A DNA stretch of 64,000 nucleotides from Ascarosepion bandense (taxonomy: Eukaryota; Mollusca; Cephalopoda; Sepiida; Sepiidae). The notes below the pieces were generated by a model that had not been told where the DNA came from, searched no databases, and saw only the letters and a list, made by a program, of their open reading frames with translations. The DNA lies in NCBI GenBank assembly GCA_037127315.1, contig JBBBDQ010001685.1:671501-735500 (forward strand). The letters run 5' to 3'. Positions within the stretch are counted from its first letter, which is position 1, and each line of letters begins with the position of its first letter. The position numbers were made by a program, and so were the translations under genes. Below are positions 20,301 through 30,539 of this stretch, piece after piece.

Positions 20301-21150
20301 GCATTCTTCAGTCACCTTCTATCGCGTAATTTGAGGTTCTTCCTCAATAATTCTCAGAATGATCTGATGTATTTGTCCTTTGCCGCTGTATGTCCCTGGA
20401 CAGAGATTAAACATTTAAACATGTCGACTGAAAGATCGCCTAGTTTAAACAATTCACATTGTGAATTTACATCGCTCGCATTAAGTCACAAAGTCTTCAT
20501 TCTCTTGTTCTACAATGTTTAAAAACATATATCGAGTATGGAACAAATTGTCTCTTTCGTTCGAACATTCCTGACATAATCCTTATTGTCTCCTCGAACG
20601 AGATTTCTTCTAGCTTTTTAGGTAAAATTAGATTCGTGTATTTAGTGTTCTCCTCTGTACCTGATTTTTGGAATAACAACGTAGTTTCTCTTCCGCAGAC
20701 CATTGTTCGTACCTTTTCGAAAAAATCGTCTCCTACTTACGAAAACAGACAGGGAAAGTTACACCATTGTCCGGGTTATAATTTCATTCTAATAACGAAT
20801 TCCATACTTCTTCAGGGGAAGAGAATCTGTAGGCTCGTTCTTCTGTTGTTTTAGATATTACAGTTTCGCACAATAGCTTAGTGTCTTGCGTTTGTTGTTT
20901 TCATAATTGCATGAGTTCATATGGAAAACCTTTTGTGACTTTTCAAATTTTTCTTGTTACTGTAACATGTGTTACTGTAACATGCGTTACTGTAACGTGT
21001 GTTATGGTAACATGTGTTGCTGTAACATGTGTTGCTGTTGCTTTTGTAACTGCAAACTAGCGTGTAATGCTTTAGTCAATTCAGCCATTTGTTCCATTTT
21101 TGTTATGTAATGTCACTTAATATTTTCAACGTAAGTTGTTCAAATTCGCA
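20290..21150 (-). pseudogene. Gypsy gag remnant
   Basis: Minus-strand text includes LILPKKLEEISFEETIRIMS and RKRQFVPYSIYVFKH, then FVQGHTAAKDKYIRS and a stop-broken end with KNARPW. This matches the order of capsid-like gag of gypsy elements (SFEETV, FxIR, FVxGL). Stops are present. Its N-terminal part contains a palindromic 15-base repeat at 20955-21045. Confidence 0.7.
20955..21045. repeat. 15-bp palindromic minisatellite in gag
   Basis: About six copies of TGTTACTGTAACATG, with variants having C or G at some positions. The unit is itself partly palindromic (GTTACTGTAAC). Confidence 0.85.
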
Positions 21151-21234
21151 ATTACTACGTTTTACAAACAGTGTATTGGTGTCTTTCTCGTTGTGAGTTG
21201 GAATTGAATCTCTCATCACCACTGTTGTATCTTT

Positions 21235-21849
21235 TGAAAAGGTTACAAACAAGGTGGTACTCGAGTGAAAGAACAGCAACTCGTGCGTAGAAGAGAGGTT
21301 TATTATAAAGAGAACACTACCAAAAGAGGGAATCTGGTGGCAGGCTAGTCATTTTTTTTATAATCATATCATCCCAAGCATTTTACTGCCACTGTTTTGC
21401 AGGGGTTACATAGGAGGAAAGTTATGAGAAAGAGTAACAGGTTATAGGGGTTGTCAAGACGTGGGTAAGAGAAGGATGAGAATACTGATGAGAGTGGTGT
21501 AGACGGGGAAGGGAGCATGAGAAAGAAGATGCAGGTTAGAAAGATATAAGATGCCTATTGACTTTAAATTGAAATTCTTGGAGATTGTAAATATCTGGAA
21601 AGCAAGTAAATGGAAGAGAATTCCACAGGCGGGAAGTGCGAGAAAAAAAGGTGATTAAGTAGAATTTGCGTTTACAATTTATTTATTAGTTTCACAGTAA
21701 AAGGGTGGAACCTAGTTGCTAATCTGTTGACTCGAGTAAATTTATATATAGGAGGCCGAAGCAAGTCACAGGTATCTCCTGTGCTGAATCTATATGGCTG
21801 CTAATATAATCAGTCAACATAGGCGATAGAGAGTGTAGGTAATTCCATT

Positions 21850-21862
<13 letters not shown>
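21235..21862 (-). repeat. Gypsy 5' LTR interrupted by a LINE end
   Basis: It matches the 15958-16205 LTR in two parts: 21240-21348 (GGTGGTACTCGAGTGAAAG to GGTGGCAGGCTAG) and 21756-21862 (GCCGAAGCAAGTCACAGG to CCATTACAA). About 400 bp of LINE family A separates the parts. Confidence 0.78.
21349..21755 (-). mobile_element. LINE family A 3' end inserted in the gypsy LTR
   Basis: The minus strand ends CCCTGCAAAACAGTGGCAGT, AAAATGCTTGGGATGAT and an A-rich tail, matching the 3' UTR end at 24710-24775. Its coding part is heavily decayed (TCTTTTTCTCGCACTTCC equivalent). Confidence 0.75.

Positions 21863-21910
<48 letters not shown>
21857..21910. repeat. (TA)n microsatellite
   Basis: About 27 TA units between the gypsy LTR end and a SINE B copy. 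Confidence 0.95.
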
Positions 21911-21913
<3 letters not shown>

Positions 21914-22060
21914 ATCCGCATACAGTCCTGTTTCACAGCTCATCGGTACGGCTAGACAACCAATTGCTTCCAGTCCGGATTGAAACTCGATTGATTTGAC
22001 ATCAGTCGAGAATTCTACCCTAATCTATCGGTGAACGGTGAAGAAAGGCAGATTTTAGCG
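21911..22060 (-). mobile_element. SINE family B copy
   Basis: The minus strand runs from a tRNA-like head (GGTAGAATTCTCGACTGATG, AGTTTCAATCCGGAC) to GCATACG-type tail words TGATGAGCTGTGA and GCGGATGAC. It then enters the (TA)n tract. Confidence 0.75.
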
Positions 22061-22147
22061 ACTTATATATTATGTAAGCAAACGACAGTAGCCAAAATTG
22101 TTAAATTCATTGCTGAATATATAAGAAAGTAAGGTTTCTTTTTATAT

Positions 22148-22255
22148 ATTGCACACGGCTAAATTATAAGACAAAGAAGTTGAAAATGAAACTTGAGTCA
22201 TTAAGATTATTTATTTATCTATTTATTTAGTGTAAATTTACCCGGCTCTGATCAA
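22148..22255. repeat. Left arm of a long-range inverted repeat
   Basis: GCACACGGCTAAATTATA...GAAAATGAAACTTGAGTC...ATTTATTTAG is repeated inversely at 25030-25143. The arms match over about 100 bases with scattered mismatches and may be the ends of a mariner-type transposon. Confidence 0.65.
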
Positions 22256-22560
22256 GCGAAAGCGCGCTTTGATGCAGCAGGACAATGCCAAGCCACAAAC
22301 CGCCAGGGAGACCTAAGACAAGTTTGAAGAACTGGACGGCGTTGAGGTTCTGCCACATCCAGCCTACAGTCCTGACTCTGCTCCATCAGATTGCGGTCTT
22401 TTTCGCTCAATACAACACATTCTGAATTCGACTCGTTTGATGAAGTCGAGGAAGCGTGTCAAAAATTCTTTGATTCGAAGCCGGCTGAATGGTACTTTGA
22501 CCAGATCCGAAAGCTTGCAGATCGATGGCAGAAAGTCTTGGAATAATGCAAAGGAACAAA
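22232..22560 (+). pseudogene. Mariner transposase C-terminal fragment
   Basis: One frame gives LMQQDNAKPQTARET and another gives EFDSFDEVEEACQKFFDS and AEWYFDQIRKLADRWQKVLE ending in a stop at about 22543. These match the catalytic QQDNA block and the C-terminus of mariner transposases. A frameshift lies between the halves. The upstream domains are missing. Confidence 0.78.
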
Positions 22561-22799
22561 ACCAGATGCCTTAAATAAAGAACTTCAAGTGACTTAAAAT
22601 TCCCTTGGATTTCAATCTAGAGTGATTTTAACAAAACTGCGAGTAGACTATGCAAGACTTAATATTATAACCGCTAGAAACGAGTTATAGCAATGTCGAT
22701 CAGGATTCGAAACTCTTACGAGTTGTAACAGGAGTGACGAGGATATCAAAACTCATACTGAGTTCTAAGAAGAAGGAAAAGAATCTTTTTACTTCGGAA

Positions 22800-23400
22800 G
22801 TGAACGAAGAAGCACTACAAAAATCTGTGAGAGGATATCGAATAACAATAATTTTAATACACCGCCAGGCATATCGCTGGCAGAATTGATGTTCTCAAGA
22901 AAAATTAAATCGGTAATCGACAAGTTGTTACCAGATCAAAAAATAACGGATAACAATCTAATAAAGTTTTAAAAATTGGCGAAAAAGTGTTTTTCACATT
23001 ATATAAAAATAGAAAAGAAATGTGGGAAGACAGCGTAATAATGCAAGTGCCATACGTGATACACGCTTGGGCGATCATGTCTCGAAAGAGACATGACTGA
23101 CTGGGCAGAAGATTGTCCCGCAGTAGGTTGCCATTGCTTTCTGCGGTAGACTAGGCTATAGAACTCAGTCTGTCTTGTTATTTAACCCATAACTGGAAGG
23201 AATAGACGGATTATACCTTGCCCAAGGGTATTTGCGCGTAAGTGAATGCAATGAATTCGGCTGGAATTCGAACTCGTTCCGAAGACAGCGTAATAATGTC
23301 ATTAATGGAACAAAAAAGACATTTCAAATCAGTTTTACCGAAGAAAGGCTCACAAGAAAAGCAGTAACTATGCTTTTTGTTTGTTTCGAGGCTTAACGAT
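22800..23400 (+). pseudogene. Second gypsy integrase C-terminal fragment, split by a SINE
   Basis: Plus-strand text PPGISLAELMFSRKIKSVID and, in another frame, KVFFTLYKNRKEMWEDSVIM continues after the SINE with MSLMEQKRHFKSVLPKK. It resembles the end of the integrase at 16700 but is a different copy in the opposite orientation. Confidence 0.65.
23044..23280 (-). mobile_element. SINE family A copy with 18-bp target-site duplication
   Basis: It is flanked on both sides by the identical 18-mer GAAGACAGCGTAATAATG (23026-23043 and 23281-23298). The SINE is 5' truncated just before its B box (AACGAGTTCGAATTCC) and ends with ATGGCACTTG on the minus strand. The perfect duplication points to a fairly recent insertion. 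Confidence 0.92.
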
Positions 23401-23470
23401 CTATCACTCCTTATACGATCATAACCAATGATTTTGGGTAAGTTTATTTTATCTTTACAACATTTTTCTT

Positions 23471-23812
23471 TTGAGTATCAAGATTCATTGGGATTTGTTC
23501 TTTAAGAGCAGGGTCCCCAAGTCCTACCCTTGTTATTTAACCAATAACTGGAGGGAAGGGACGGATTAATACCTTTCCCAATTGTACCAGTGCTTAAGTG
23601 AATGCAAGGTATTCAACTGGAATTCGAACTCGGCTCACCGATTTCTCTTTCCGAGCCAATATCCACTACACCACAACGCACATCCGTCACTAAACGCTTA
23701 CAGCACCTGGTATTCCCAAGCGGTCACCCATCTAAGTTCTGACCAGGTTCAACTTTGCTTAACTTCGGTGATCGAGCGAGAACCGGTGTATTCAACGTGA
23801 TAGGCCGTAAGC
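23471..23812 (-). mobile_element. Chimeric 5S rRNA-tRNA SINE, copy 1
   Basis: On the minus strand the order is: a 5S rRNA-like unit (23812-23696, 117 nt); a short linker; a tRNA-like head (23688-23617) with A-box TGTAGTGGATATTGG and B-box GAGTTCGAATTCC; a body shared with SINE family A (TTGCATTCACTTA, GGGAAAGGTATTAATCC, TTAAATAACA); and a different 3' tail (CAAATCCCAATGAATCTTGA). The same composite is at 33001-33332, so it is a dispersed family. Both polymerase III promoter types are present in series. Confidence 0.88.
23696..23812 (-). ncRNA. 5S rRNA-like module (within SINE)
   Basis: The minus strand reads GCTTACGGCCTATCAC at the 5' end, then TCTCGCTCGATCACCGAAG, GTTAAGCAA (A-box region), GATGGGTGACCGCTTGGGAA (box C region) and GGTGCTGTAAGC at the 3' end. 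Length and block order equal a complete 5S rRNA. It is embedded in a repeat, so it is a 5S-derived promoter module and not a ribosomal gene. Confidence 0.88.
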
Positions 23813-24057
23813 CGAGTACCTATGCAAGTTCTGGATGATACATTTGATGTACCAACACACTAAGAATTTGTTAAACATACCATTACGATTATCAGAAAAA
23901 AATAAGCAGACAGAAAACTAGAAAATGACCCAAAACGTAAAAAAGTGCAAAGTTCAGTAGGTTGGCAAAATTGTCAAAAAGAGGAGTAGGTGAATACTAA
24001 TAAACAAAAATAAAAATTTACTTCAAAAAAAGAAGTTCAAGAGGAATAACTATCTAG

Positions 24058-24775
24058 AGTTCAGAGCTAAATCCGCTGCTAGAAAGGTCGGTTCTCTGTG
24101 CTGGGCCAAGAAGTTTTTCCCGTTTGAAACAATCCTGCACATATACAAATCTACCATCCGCCCGTGCATTGAATACTGCTGCCATATCTGGTCGGGCGCT
24201 CCTGCTATCCACCTAGGGGTCCTTGACAAAATCCAACGGAGAATCTGTAATGTGATCGACCCCGACTTGGTAGCTCGGATATAGTCACTTTCTCACCGGC
24301 ACAATGTGGCTTCTCTGTGTTACTTCTACAGATACTTTCATGGCTTTTGCTCAGATGTACTTAGCTCACTGGTCCCCGCCATATATGAATCTGCTCGATT
24401 AGCAACTAGGTCCCACTCTTTTACTGTGAAACCAATAAATTGTAAACGCAAATTCTACTCCATCAGCTTATTTTCTCGCACTTCCAGCCTGTGGAATTCT
24501 CTTCCGTTTACCTGCTTTCCCGACAACTACAATCTTCAAGAATTCAAATGTAAAGTCAATAGCCATCTCCTATCTCACTAACTTGCATCCACTTTCTCAT
24601 GCACCGTTCTCTGTCTGTTCAATTTTCACCAGTGTTCTCATCCTTCTCTTACCCTCTTCCTGATACCCCCCCGTAACCTGTCACTCTTTTTTATAACTTT
24701 CCTCCTATGTAACCCCTGCTCGAAAGTGGCAGTAAAATGCCTTACTTGGGGCAACACGATTAAAAAAAATTGTCA
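24058..24775 (+). pseudogene. LINE family A 3' end
   Basis: Blocks STIRPCIEYCCHIWSGAP, GVLDKIQRRICNVI, then after a stop HNVASLCYFYRYFHGFCSDV, FTVKPINCKRKFYS, SSLWNSLPFTCFPDNYNLQE and KVNSHLLSH. The 3' UTR ends AAAGTGGCAGTAAAATGCC and ACACGATT followed by an A tail. 5' truncated. Confidence 0.85.
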
Positions 24776-25029
24776 AAAGAGGGATATTGTGGAATAAATG
24801 ATATATCCCCAGTAACGCAAATGAACAAGTCAAGTAGCTTTAAATAAAGAACATCAAATGAATAAAAAAAGCACGTTGGATTTCAGTAGCTCAATTTTTT
24901 AATAGACGTCACGACGAGTAGCCGAAGCAAGATTTAATACTATACCTGCTACAAATAAGTTTCACAGTTCTGTGATTTTCAAAAGTTAAATTGAGATGGA
25001 GGAATGTATGGCATAGCACATATAATAGA

Positions 25030-25143
25030 TACATATCAGAGAACTGTGAAACCGGTAAATATAATCTAAATAAATAAATAAATAATCGTAATAACTCAAA
25101 TTTCATTTTCCACTACTTTTTCATATATTTTAGCCGTGTGCGA
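25030..25143. repeat. Right arm of the long-range inverted repeat
   Basis: Inverse match of 22148-22255 (GTAAATATAATCTAAATAAA...CAAATTTCATTTTCCAC...TTTTAGCCGTGTGC). A smaller inverted pair, TTTCACAGTTCTGTGA at 24959 and TCAGAGAACTGTGAAA at 25036, lies just inside. The segment 24841-24960 is also a direct repeat of 22570-22690. Confidence 0.65.
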
Positions 25144-25146
25144 TAT

Positions 25147-25681
25147 ATATATATATATATATATATATTCAGTTCCCCATCGTCGAAATGTGGCCTCCCT
25201 TTGGCTCTTCTATAAATACTTCCATGGCTTCTGCTCGGACGAGTTTAAGTCACTGATGCCTCCTCAACAAGTGTTTACTCGTGCAACCAGACTGCCAACT
25301 GGGTCAAACCCATTCACAGTCAGTTTAGCGAAATGCAGACGACAATTCTACTCCTGCAGCTTCCTCTCTCGCACTTCCCGCCAGTGGAACTCGCTCCCGC
25401 ATTCTTGCTTTCCTGACGGCTACAACCTCCAGAAATTTAAATGCAAAGTCGATACTCATCTACTAACCACTGGACTCTAGCTCTCTCCCCACCCCTGTAT
25501 AACGTTCCCTTTCTCTCCACCTATGTATCTGTCATCGCACCTGCTTTCTCAGCTTTCTATTGTTCCCTTCTAACTAGTTTGTACTCCTCACTCTTTTCTA
25601 ATTAATCTTTTTACATTTATGTAACCCCCTGCACATCAGTGGCGTTTCCAACTTGCTCGGGGTGAAATGATAAAAAAAAAA
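25147..25681 (+). pseudogene. LINE family A 3' end starting in (TA)n
   Basis: After a (TA)n run (25147-25167) an open stretch gives HRRNVASLWLFYKYFHGF, FTRATRLPTGSNPFTV, CSFLSRTSRQWNSLP, SCFPDGYNLQKFKCKVDTHL and a stop. The 3' UTR ends GGCGTTTCCAACTTGCTCGG, GGTGAAATGAT and an A tail. The 5' truncation point falls exactly at the TA tract. Confidence 0.85.
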
Positions 25682-25789
25682 GATATCTTATATCTAACTG
25701 AATAAGCTAACTGATATCAGGTATCAAACTGAATATGTTAGCTGATATCAGCTATTTTACTATCACTGATTTTGAGCACTTTTAAATAT

Positions 25790-25880
25790 TATATATATCA
25801 TATAATATTATATACATTATATAATATATATTATTTAAATATGTAAATAATATATTAATAATATAATATATATAATAAAT

Positions 25881-25935
<55 letters not shown>
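25790..25935. repeat. AT-only tract with (TA)n
   Basis: Repeated TATATAATATTATATA motifs with internal symmetry, then about 23 TA units at 25886-25932. Confidence 0.9.
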
Positions 25936-25937
<2 letters not shown>

Positions 25938-26850
25938 TGGTGGATAAAAATGATACAGATGGAAAGCTCAATGTAATTAAAATTACAGAGCTAATTATAA
26001 AATAAAATAAATTTCGATGTTCAAAACTGTTGAATGAACATTTCAACATGAAATCCCTAAGAGAGATTTATCATCTCATCGGCAACTACCACATTTCAAA
26101 ATTAAATAAAAAAGAAATAAAAAATGAAGGTTAAGAATTAAAAAAATTACGTCACAAAAAATCGGTTAGCTATCAACGTCTATTTTTACATTTTGGACAT
26201 TTTTACTTTTAGATAGAGTTGTAAGTGAAAAAATTGGAAAATTTGGCTTTGTCTAGCGTTACAAAGGGAAAGGGGTAAGAGGATGGAATAGGAAGTGGTG
26301 TTAAATTGAGAATTGGGTTAAATAAAACAGAAGGAAAAGGATGGAAGGAGTAAGAATGATAAAGAAAAAGAAAAGAAAAAAAGAATTTCCATATTTTAGA
26401 GACGCTCGATACGTGTCAAACAAAACTAGCGTTTATAAATGGGTTAAAGTATTAGAAAAAAGATTATTAGAAAAAACATATTTCGGGTAAAAAAGCAGAC
26501 ATATGATTTAATTAAATTTAATTAAGTTAATCTAATGAATGATAAATCTAGATATAAATAAAAAAAATTAAAAATAAAAATAAAATAAAATGTAATTTTA
26601 AAACCTTTTCTAAAAATTATTTTTAAATTTTTTTTATAACACTTTATGCTGTGAAAAAGATATATATATACTTGCAGAAGAAATAGGGGGTTTAATTAGT
26701 AAAAGTATCCTTATTTTATAAAGGTAGATAATCAAAGGAGACAGGAAGAGGAAGGTCGTGGGGTTAAAATTACTATTTGAAAATTAAATTAATTTATCAA
26801 AATCAATTAAATTTTTATTACTCTCTTAAAAACTAAAATTAGAATTTAGA
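25936..26850. other. AT-rich spacer
   Basis: Low-complexity A-rich DNA. A short inverted AATTAAATTTAATTAAGTT near 26508 is the only structure noticed. No gene recognised. Confidence 0.35.
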
Positions 26851-26852
26851 AT

Positions 26853-27263
26853 TTAAATGTTCACAAATTTCGCTCTATGGCGGCACTTACTAATGAATTC
26901 TTTTCTAAAATTCAGGAGTAGGTGCTGGTTTGGGTACTTTAATATTAGAATTTTTTCTTGAAGACACAGATCGCACCTATCACGAAAATTCCTCGGAATT
27001 CGGGCTGAACCTATCAGTCTCCAGCTAATTACAGGGTCCAGCCCTTCTTTCTTCATTTTCCAGAATCTCCGTGAAAGGGCTGTCTGGTATTTTTGACCTG
27101 GGTTCGAAAACGAATACCTGTTATTGTAATATCTCTGCTTAAAAGGTCCAGCGGATATACCAATATAGGTCCGGTAATTATTCTTGTTTTTGGATGGTGA
27201 AATGTGAGCTTCATAAATTACCTGTGTGGATTTACATTTGCCCTCCACCGGGCAGGCATCCAT
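26853..27263 (-). pseudogene. Penelope-like element GIY-YIG endonuclease domain
   Basis: An open 136-codon stretch begins MDACPVEGKCKSTQVIYEAH, followed by NYRTYIGISAGPFKQRYYNN, SRRFWKMKKEGLDPVISW, CDLCLQEKILILKYPN and ending SKCRHRAKFVNI. The VIY...TYIG pair, the ARI/R region, the CDLCLxEK box and the final SKCRHRxKF are the signature of the C-terminal GIY-YIG endonuclease of Penelope-like retroelements. The RT that should precede it is missing: the frame runs into a (TA)n tract at 27285-27324. The domain itself has no stop. Confidence 0.85.
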
Positions 27264-27282
27264 ATTATGGCCGGTAATTTAC

Positions 27283-27284
<2 letters not shown>

Positions 27285-27324
<40 letters not shown>
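27285..27324. repeat. (TA)n microsatellite
   Basis: About 20 TA units separating the Penelope remnant from the inverted-repeat element. Confidence 0.95.
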
Positions 27325-27327
<3 letters not shown>

Positions 27328-28213
27328 TACTGACCATAATTATTAAACCACCCCAGTTTTTAAAAAAATGAAGTATTTCATACTATATTTATTATTTCTT
27401 GCTAAGTGGATAATTCTAAATGAAAATTGAATGCTTCTCTTGTTATTATTACTTCGCAAAGTTTTACAAGGCAGCCAGGAAGCCTTTGCTTCGGTCACCA
27501 ATAAGAAGAGACCAGCATGGGGAAGAGAGCGCAAAAACTGGACACCAAAACAGTTCATTTGATGCGCATGTTACTGTGCAGTATTAACAAAAGAACCATT
27601 CTATTTTCATTTATAATTTATGGTGGCAATAGAAGGCTGACAAGATAATTCGATACTTACGGTAGGTGCGGGGATTGTATTTAAGGAAACAGTCTTTGAT
27701 GTATCGCTCCTAAGGTCAGTAAGTAGCTTTGAGACAGGGAAAAAAAGCGGGGAGGTGAAGGCGACGAGCATAGTAAGCCACTTGACTTGGTCAAGGAAGA
27801 TACTAATTACTCTCGTTTCTCTCGTGTCTGTCTGGCTGTGTTTGTCCGCATTTGTCTGTCTATGTTTTCTGTATCAGCTTTTTATATCTTCTTTTTGGAT
27901 TGCAGCAGATCATTTGGGAATTGATATCCGTATTTGATTCTGGGCTTCCCATTGGCCAACAAATAAAATTCGCGTAAGCTCGCAAACTGGAAATGTAATA
28001 CTTAATTAATTTTTAGTTTTCAACCTGAACATCTGCGCGAATCCGGGGTGCGCAACGGCGACTTTTGGTCATCTGCTTTTTGGTCTTGAGGGTGCAAACA
28101 TCCAGTCCATCACTTTTGTTCGGTCGGTATTACCACAGATTATCCACTTGGCAATAAATACTAAAAACAGTATGAAATACATATTTTTTTAAAACTAATA
28201 ATTATGGCCGGTA

Positions 28214-28214
<1 letters not shown>
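27325..28214. mobile_element. Terminal-inverted-repeat element, ~890 bp
   Basis: The left end ACTGACCATAATTATTA...AAAAATGAAGTATTTCATAC...GCTAAGTGGATAAT (27330-27418) is repeated inversely at 28137-28212 with one ~10-base gap. Both ends abut TA repeats. This fits a Tc1/mariner-type non-autonomous transposon. No transposase is recognised between the ends. Confidence 0.65.

Positions 28215-28256
<42 letters not shown>
28215..28256. repeat. (TA)n microsatellite
   Basis: About 20 TA units at the right end of the inverted-repeat element. Confidence 0.95.
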
Positions 28257-28257
<1 letters not shown>

Positions 28258-28399
28258 TCAGGTTTCGTCGAGTTTTATTCTGTCTCACGCGTTCTATCTT
28301 ACTATCCTGTTCTTATTTAGGGCGTGATGCACAAGTAGGGAGATAGTTTAATACTACAGCATCAATGTATAGAGATCAAAGGTAATATTAAAACACAAA

Positions 28400-28560
28400 T
28401 GTAGTAGCAGCTTTTAGGGTCCCAACTATGGGAAAATAGTTAACCCCTAAAATGGGGTCAAAACACTATGAAAGTATAAAAATGCATTTTCATAGTAAAA
28501 TACCAGCAAGATATATTTTTTTAAAATTACAAGCAATACATTTTTTGTAAATAACATAAC
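28400..28560 (+). repeat. Dispersed repeat D, fragment
   Basis: TAGTAGCAGCTTTTAGGG, CTATGGGAAAATAGTTAACC, GGGGTCAAAACACTATGAAA and GTATAAAAATGCATTTT match the middle of the family seen at 35770, 59695 and 62630. Confidence 0.75.
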
Positions 28561-29584
28561 AAATGCTCCAAAGAAAATTAAATTTCGGCATTAATTGACC
28601 CATAAGAAGTTGATAAAAACAAACAAACCCTCAGTACTTACCTGGATTTGAATCTAACCTGATAACAAACGCTTTAAAACGGAAATTTAGATTAAATGCT
28701 GAAGGAGAAATTTTGCGCAGACAAGTTATTTTCTGCATGACCTATTAAGATAAAGAATTCGTTTGTTTCGTGAACGAAAAGATTGAGGAAGATGTATTCG
28801 CTGTTTTATCGAGTTTTTCCATTACCTTATACAATAAGACATTTGCTTGGATAGAAAGGAAACTATGTGTTTTTCTGCAACATGGCCGACAGAAATTTTC
28901 ACTGCACTCTATTAACCCCTACAACCGATAAATATTTAACAAGAAAGTAATCAGCATTGAAATACTACCAACATCAATAGTACTTTAGTTTGTATGCAAT
29001 CATTGACAGTACTGATATGCGCGCAAATATTATGTTATAGTCGAACATCCTGCCATCCGTGAGAATTTTAAAAGACGGTAACGAGCGGTACGACGAGGAA
29101 AAGGTGTTAGGCGAAGGCATTCACTATTCGATAGTCGATTCCGCTCCAACCCGTGGCTTGCCTATATGTGTATTATTGTTAATTGTATCTTAGTACAATG
29201 AATCTGTATTTCTTATTCCTGGTGTGGAGTTCCATTCTTCAACTGATCTTCTTATACTGTATTCCTTTTCGGGATATATCATATTATCAAGCGGGAATAG
29301 AACTGTGTGACGAGATGAAATTTCCGTTGGTTTATTTCTCTTCGCCGGATAATTGATTTTCTAAGCACCGCTAAGATGTGGCACAAGGCCGAAAGTATAG
29401 AGTACTCAGTGAGGATCAAACTCACCACTCAGTTGTAAAAGGTTCTAGCAAGACAGGCTTGCAAACAATTACGCCAAGCCGAGGTGCACTTTCTCCTCGC
29501 AGGATAGAGATTAATAGCAGAGCACTGATTGGCAACCAACCTAAGAAAACAAAACTCTGAATTCAAAACTCTACACGTCATATC
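28561..29584. other. Spacer, no recognised gene
   Basis: Open stretches are short and without family resemblance. A TTCGATAGTCGATTCCGCTC string near 29130 resembles a degraded tRNA B box but is not supported by an A box. Confidence 0.3.
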
Positions 29585-29702
29585 TATCTATCTATTTATC
29601 TATCTATCTTGATGTAGTAACCAATCTTGGAAACCGAATGTGAATTCAAACTTAAAGTAATATCTATCTAGCTATCTATCTATCTATCTATCTATCTATC
29701 AC
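29580..29702. repeat. (CTAT)n arrays with a conserved spacer
   Basis: Two CTAT runs flank a ~55-base spacer (GATGTAGTAACCAATCTTGG, AAACCGAATGTGAATTCAAA, CTTAAAGTAAT). The same spacer is between CTAT runs at 31329-31377. Confidence 0.9.
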
Positions 29703-30050
29703 TAAAGACCGGACGGCTGCCCTCAGGCCAGATCCCAGTCGAGACGGCACCAGTTGTGACGCCTCAGGCCGGGCTGGCCGTCTGTCTAATGTGACGCTCT
29801 TTCTCGCCGACGGTCATGACGTTCCCAGTTGTGACACTGCCACCCGGTTGTACGGTTGGTTTGGTCGCTGTTGCTGGTCATGACGATCCCGTCCGATGAT
29901 GTCGCCACAAGAACTGGATTACAAGACGTCTTTGCAACAACAGGCCACTATCCCACGTTGTGATTAGATCCCAGAGGTCACGTCGTGCAATTTTAGTAGT
30001 CGCCTTTTTGAGCCAATCTGGATGCTAGTGTACACTTGTGGTTTGAAAAA
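29703..30050. other. GC-richer segment with GTTGTGAC repeats
   Basis: Base composition is clearly higher in G+C than its surroundings. The phrases CCAGTTGTGAC and GGTCATGACG occur two to three times each. Function and family unknown. Confidence 0.4.
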
Positions 30051-30539
30051 AAATAAACACGGCACCAAAAAAACAAAAAAATTAATAAAATAAATTAACA
30101 ACGTCGAACACGTCTGGAGAGTTACGAAACTGCCTTTATATAAAGAAAAAAAAACAATGTCTTTCTTTTCCCAGGAATACAGTTGTCGAAAGTGATATAC
30201 AGTTGTCGAAAATGTTGGTTACAACGGAGAGAGAAAGTTCGCTAAAAGCATCATAACTTCCAATCTTCAAATAAAATGTCTTGTTCATTAGCGTTGAAGT
30301 AAACAGATCTCTTCACATTTTCAGTAAAGTTTTTTTCACGTATTCATTAAATTTTCATTAAAGTCTTTTCACCTATTCTCTATAATCAGGGTTGTCAATT
30401 TTCTATGTAACTTCTAAAACAGCAAAGTTCTTTCGCGTTCTTATCGGAGCTTAACGGAGTTTGCCGAAGTTGACCGAACGCCGAATCAGAATTTTCGATT
30501 TTCCCGTGATAAAAAAAAAGTAACAATAACGTTCTTTCG

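Larger units (their letters stand above)
15958..21862 (-). mobile_element. Degenerate Ty3/gypsy LTR retrotransposon with nested insertions
   Basis: Two matching LTRs bound internal minus-strand pieces in canonical order: gag (about 21150-20290), zinc knuckle-like region and protease (19500-19200), reverse transcriptase (18960-18180), integrase (17300-16700). LINE family A copies are inserted at 19549-20300 (opposite strand) and inside the 5' LTR at 21349-21755. A (TA)n tract lies at 16541-16592. Stops and frameshifts are abundant, so the element is dead. I could not identify a convincing primer-binding site or polypurine tract. Confidence 0.85.

Noticed and set aside
23696..23812. 5S rRNA gene
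   Set aside because: Complete in length but fused to a SINE body and found in the same fusion at a second site, so it is a repeat module and not a ribosomal gene.
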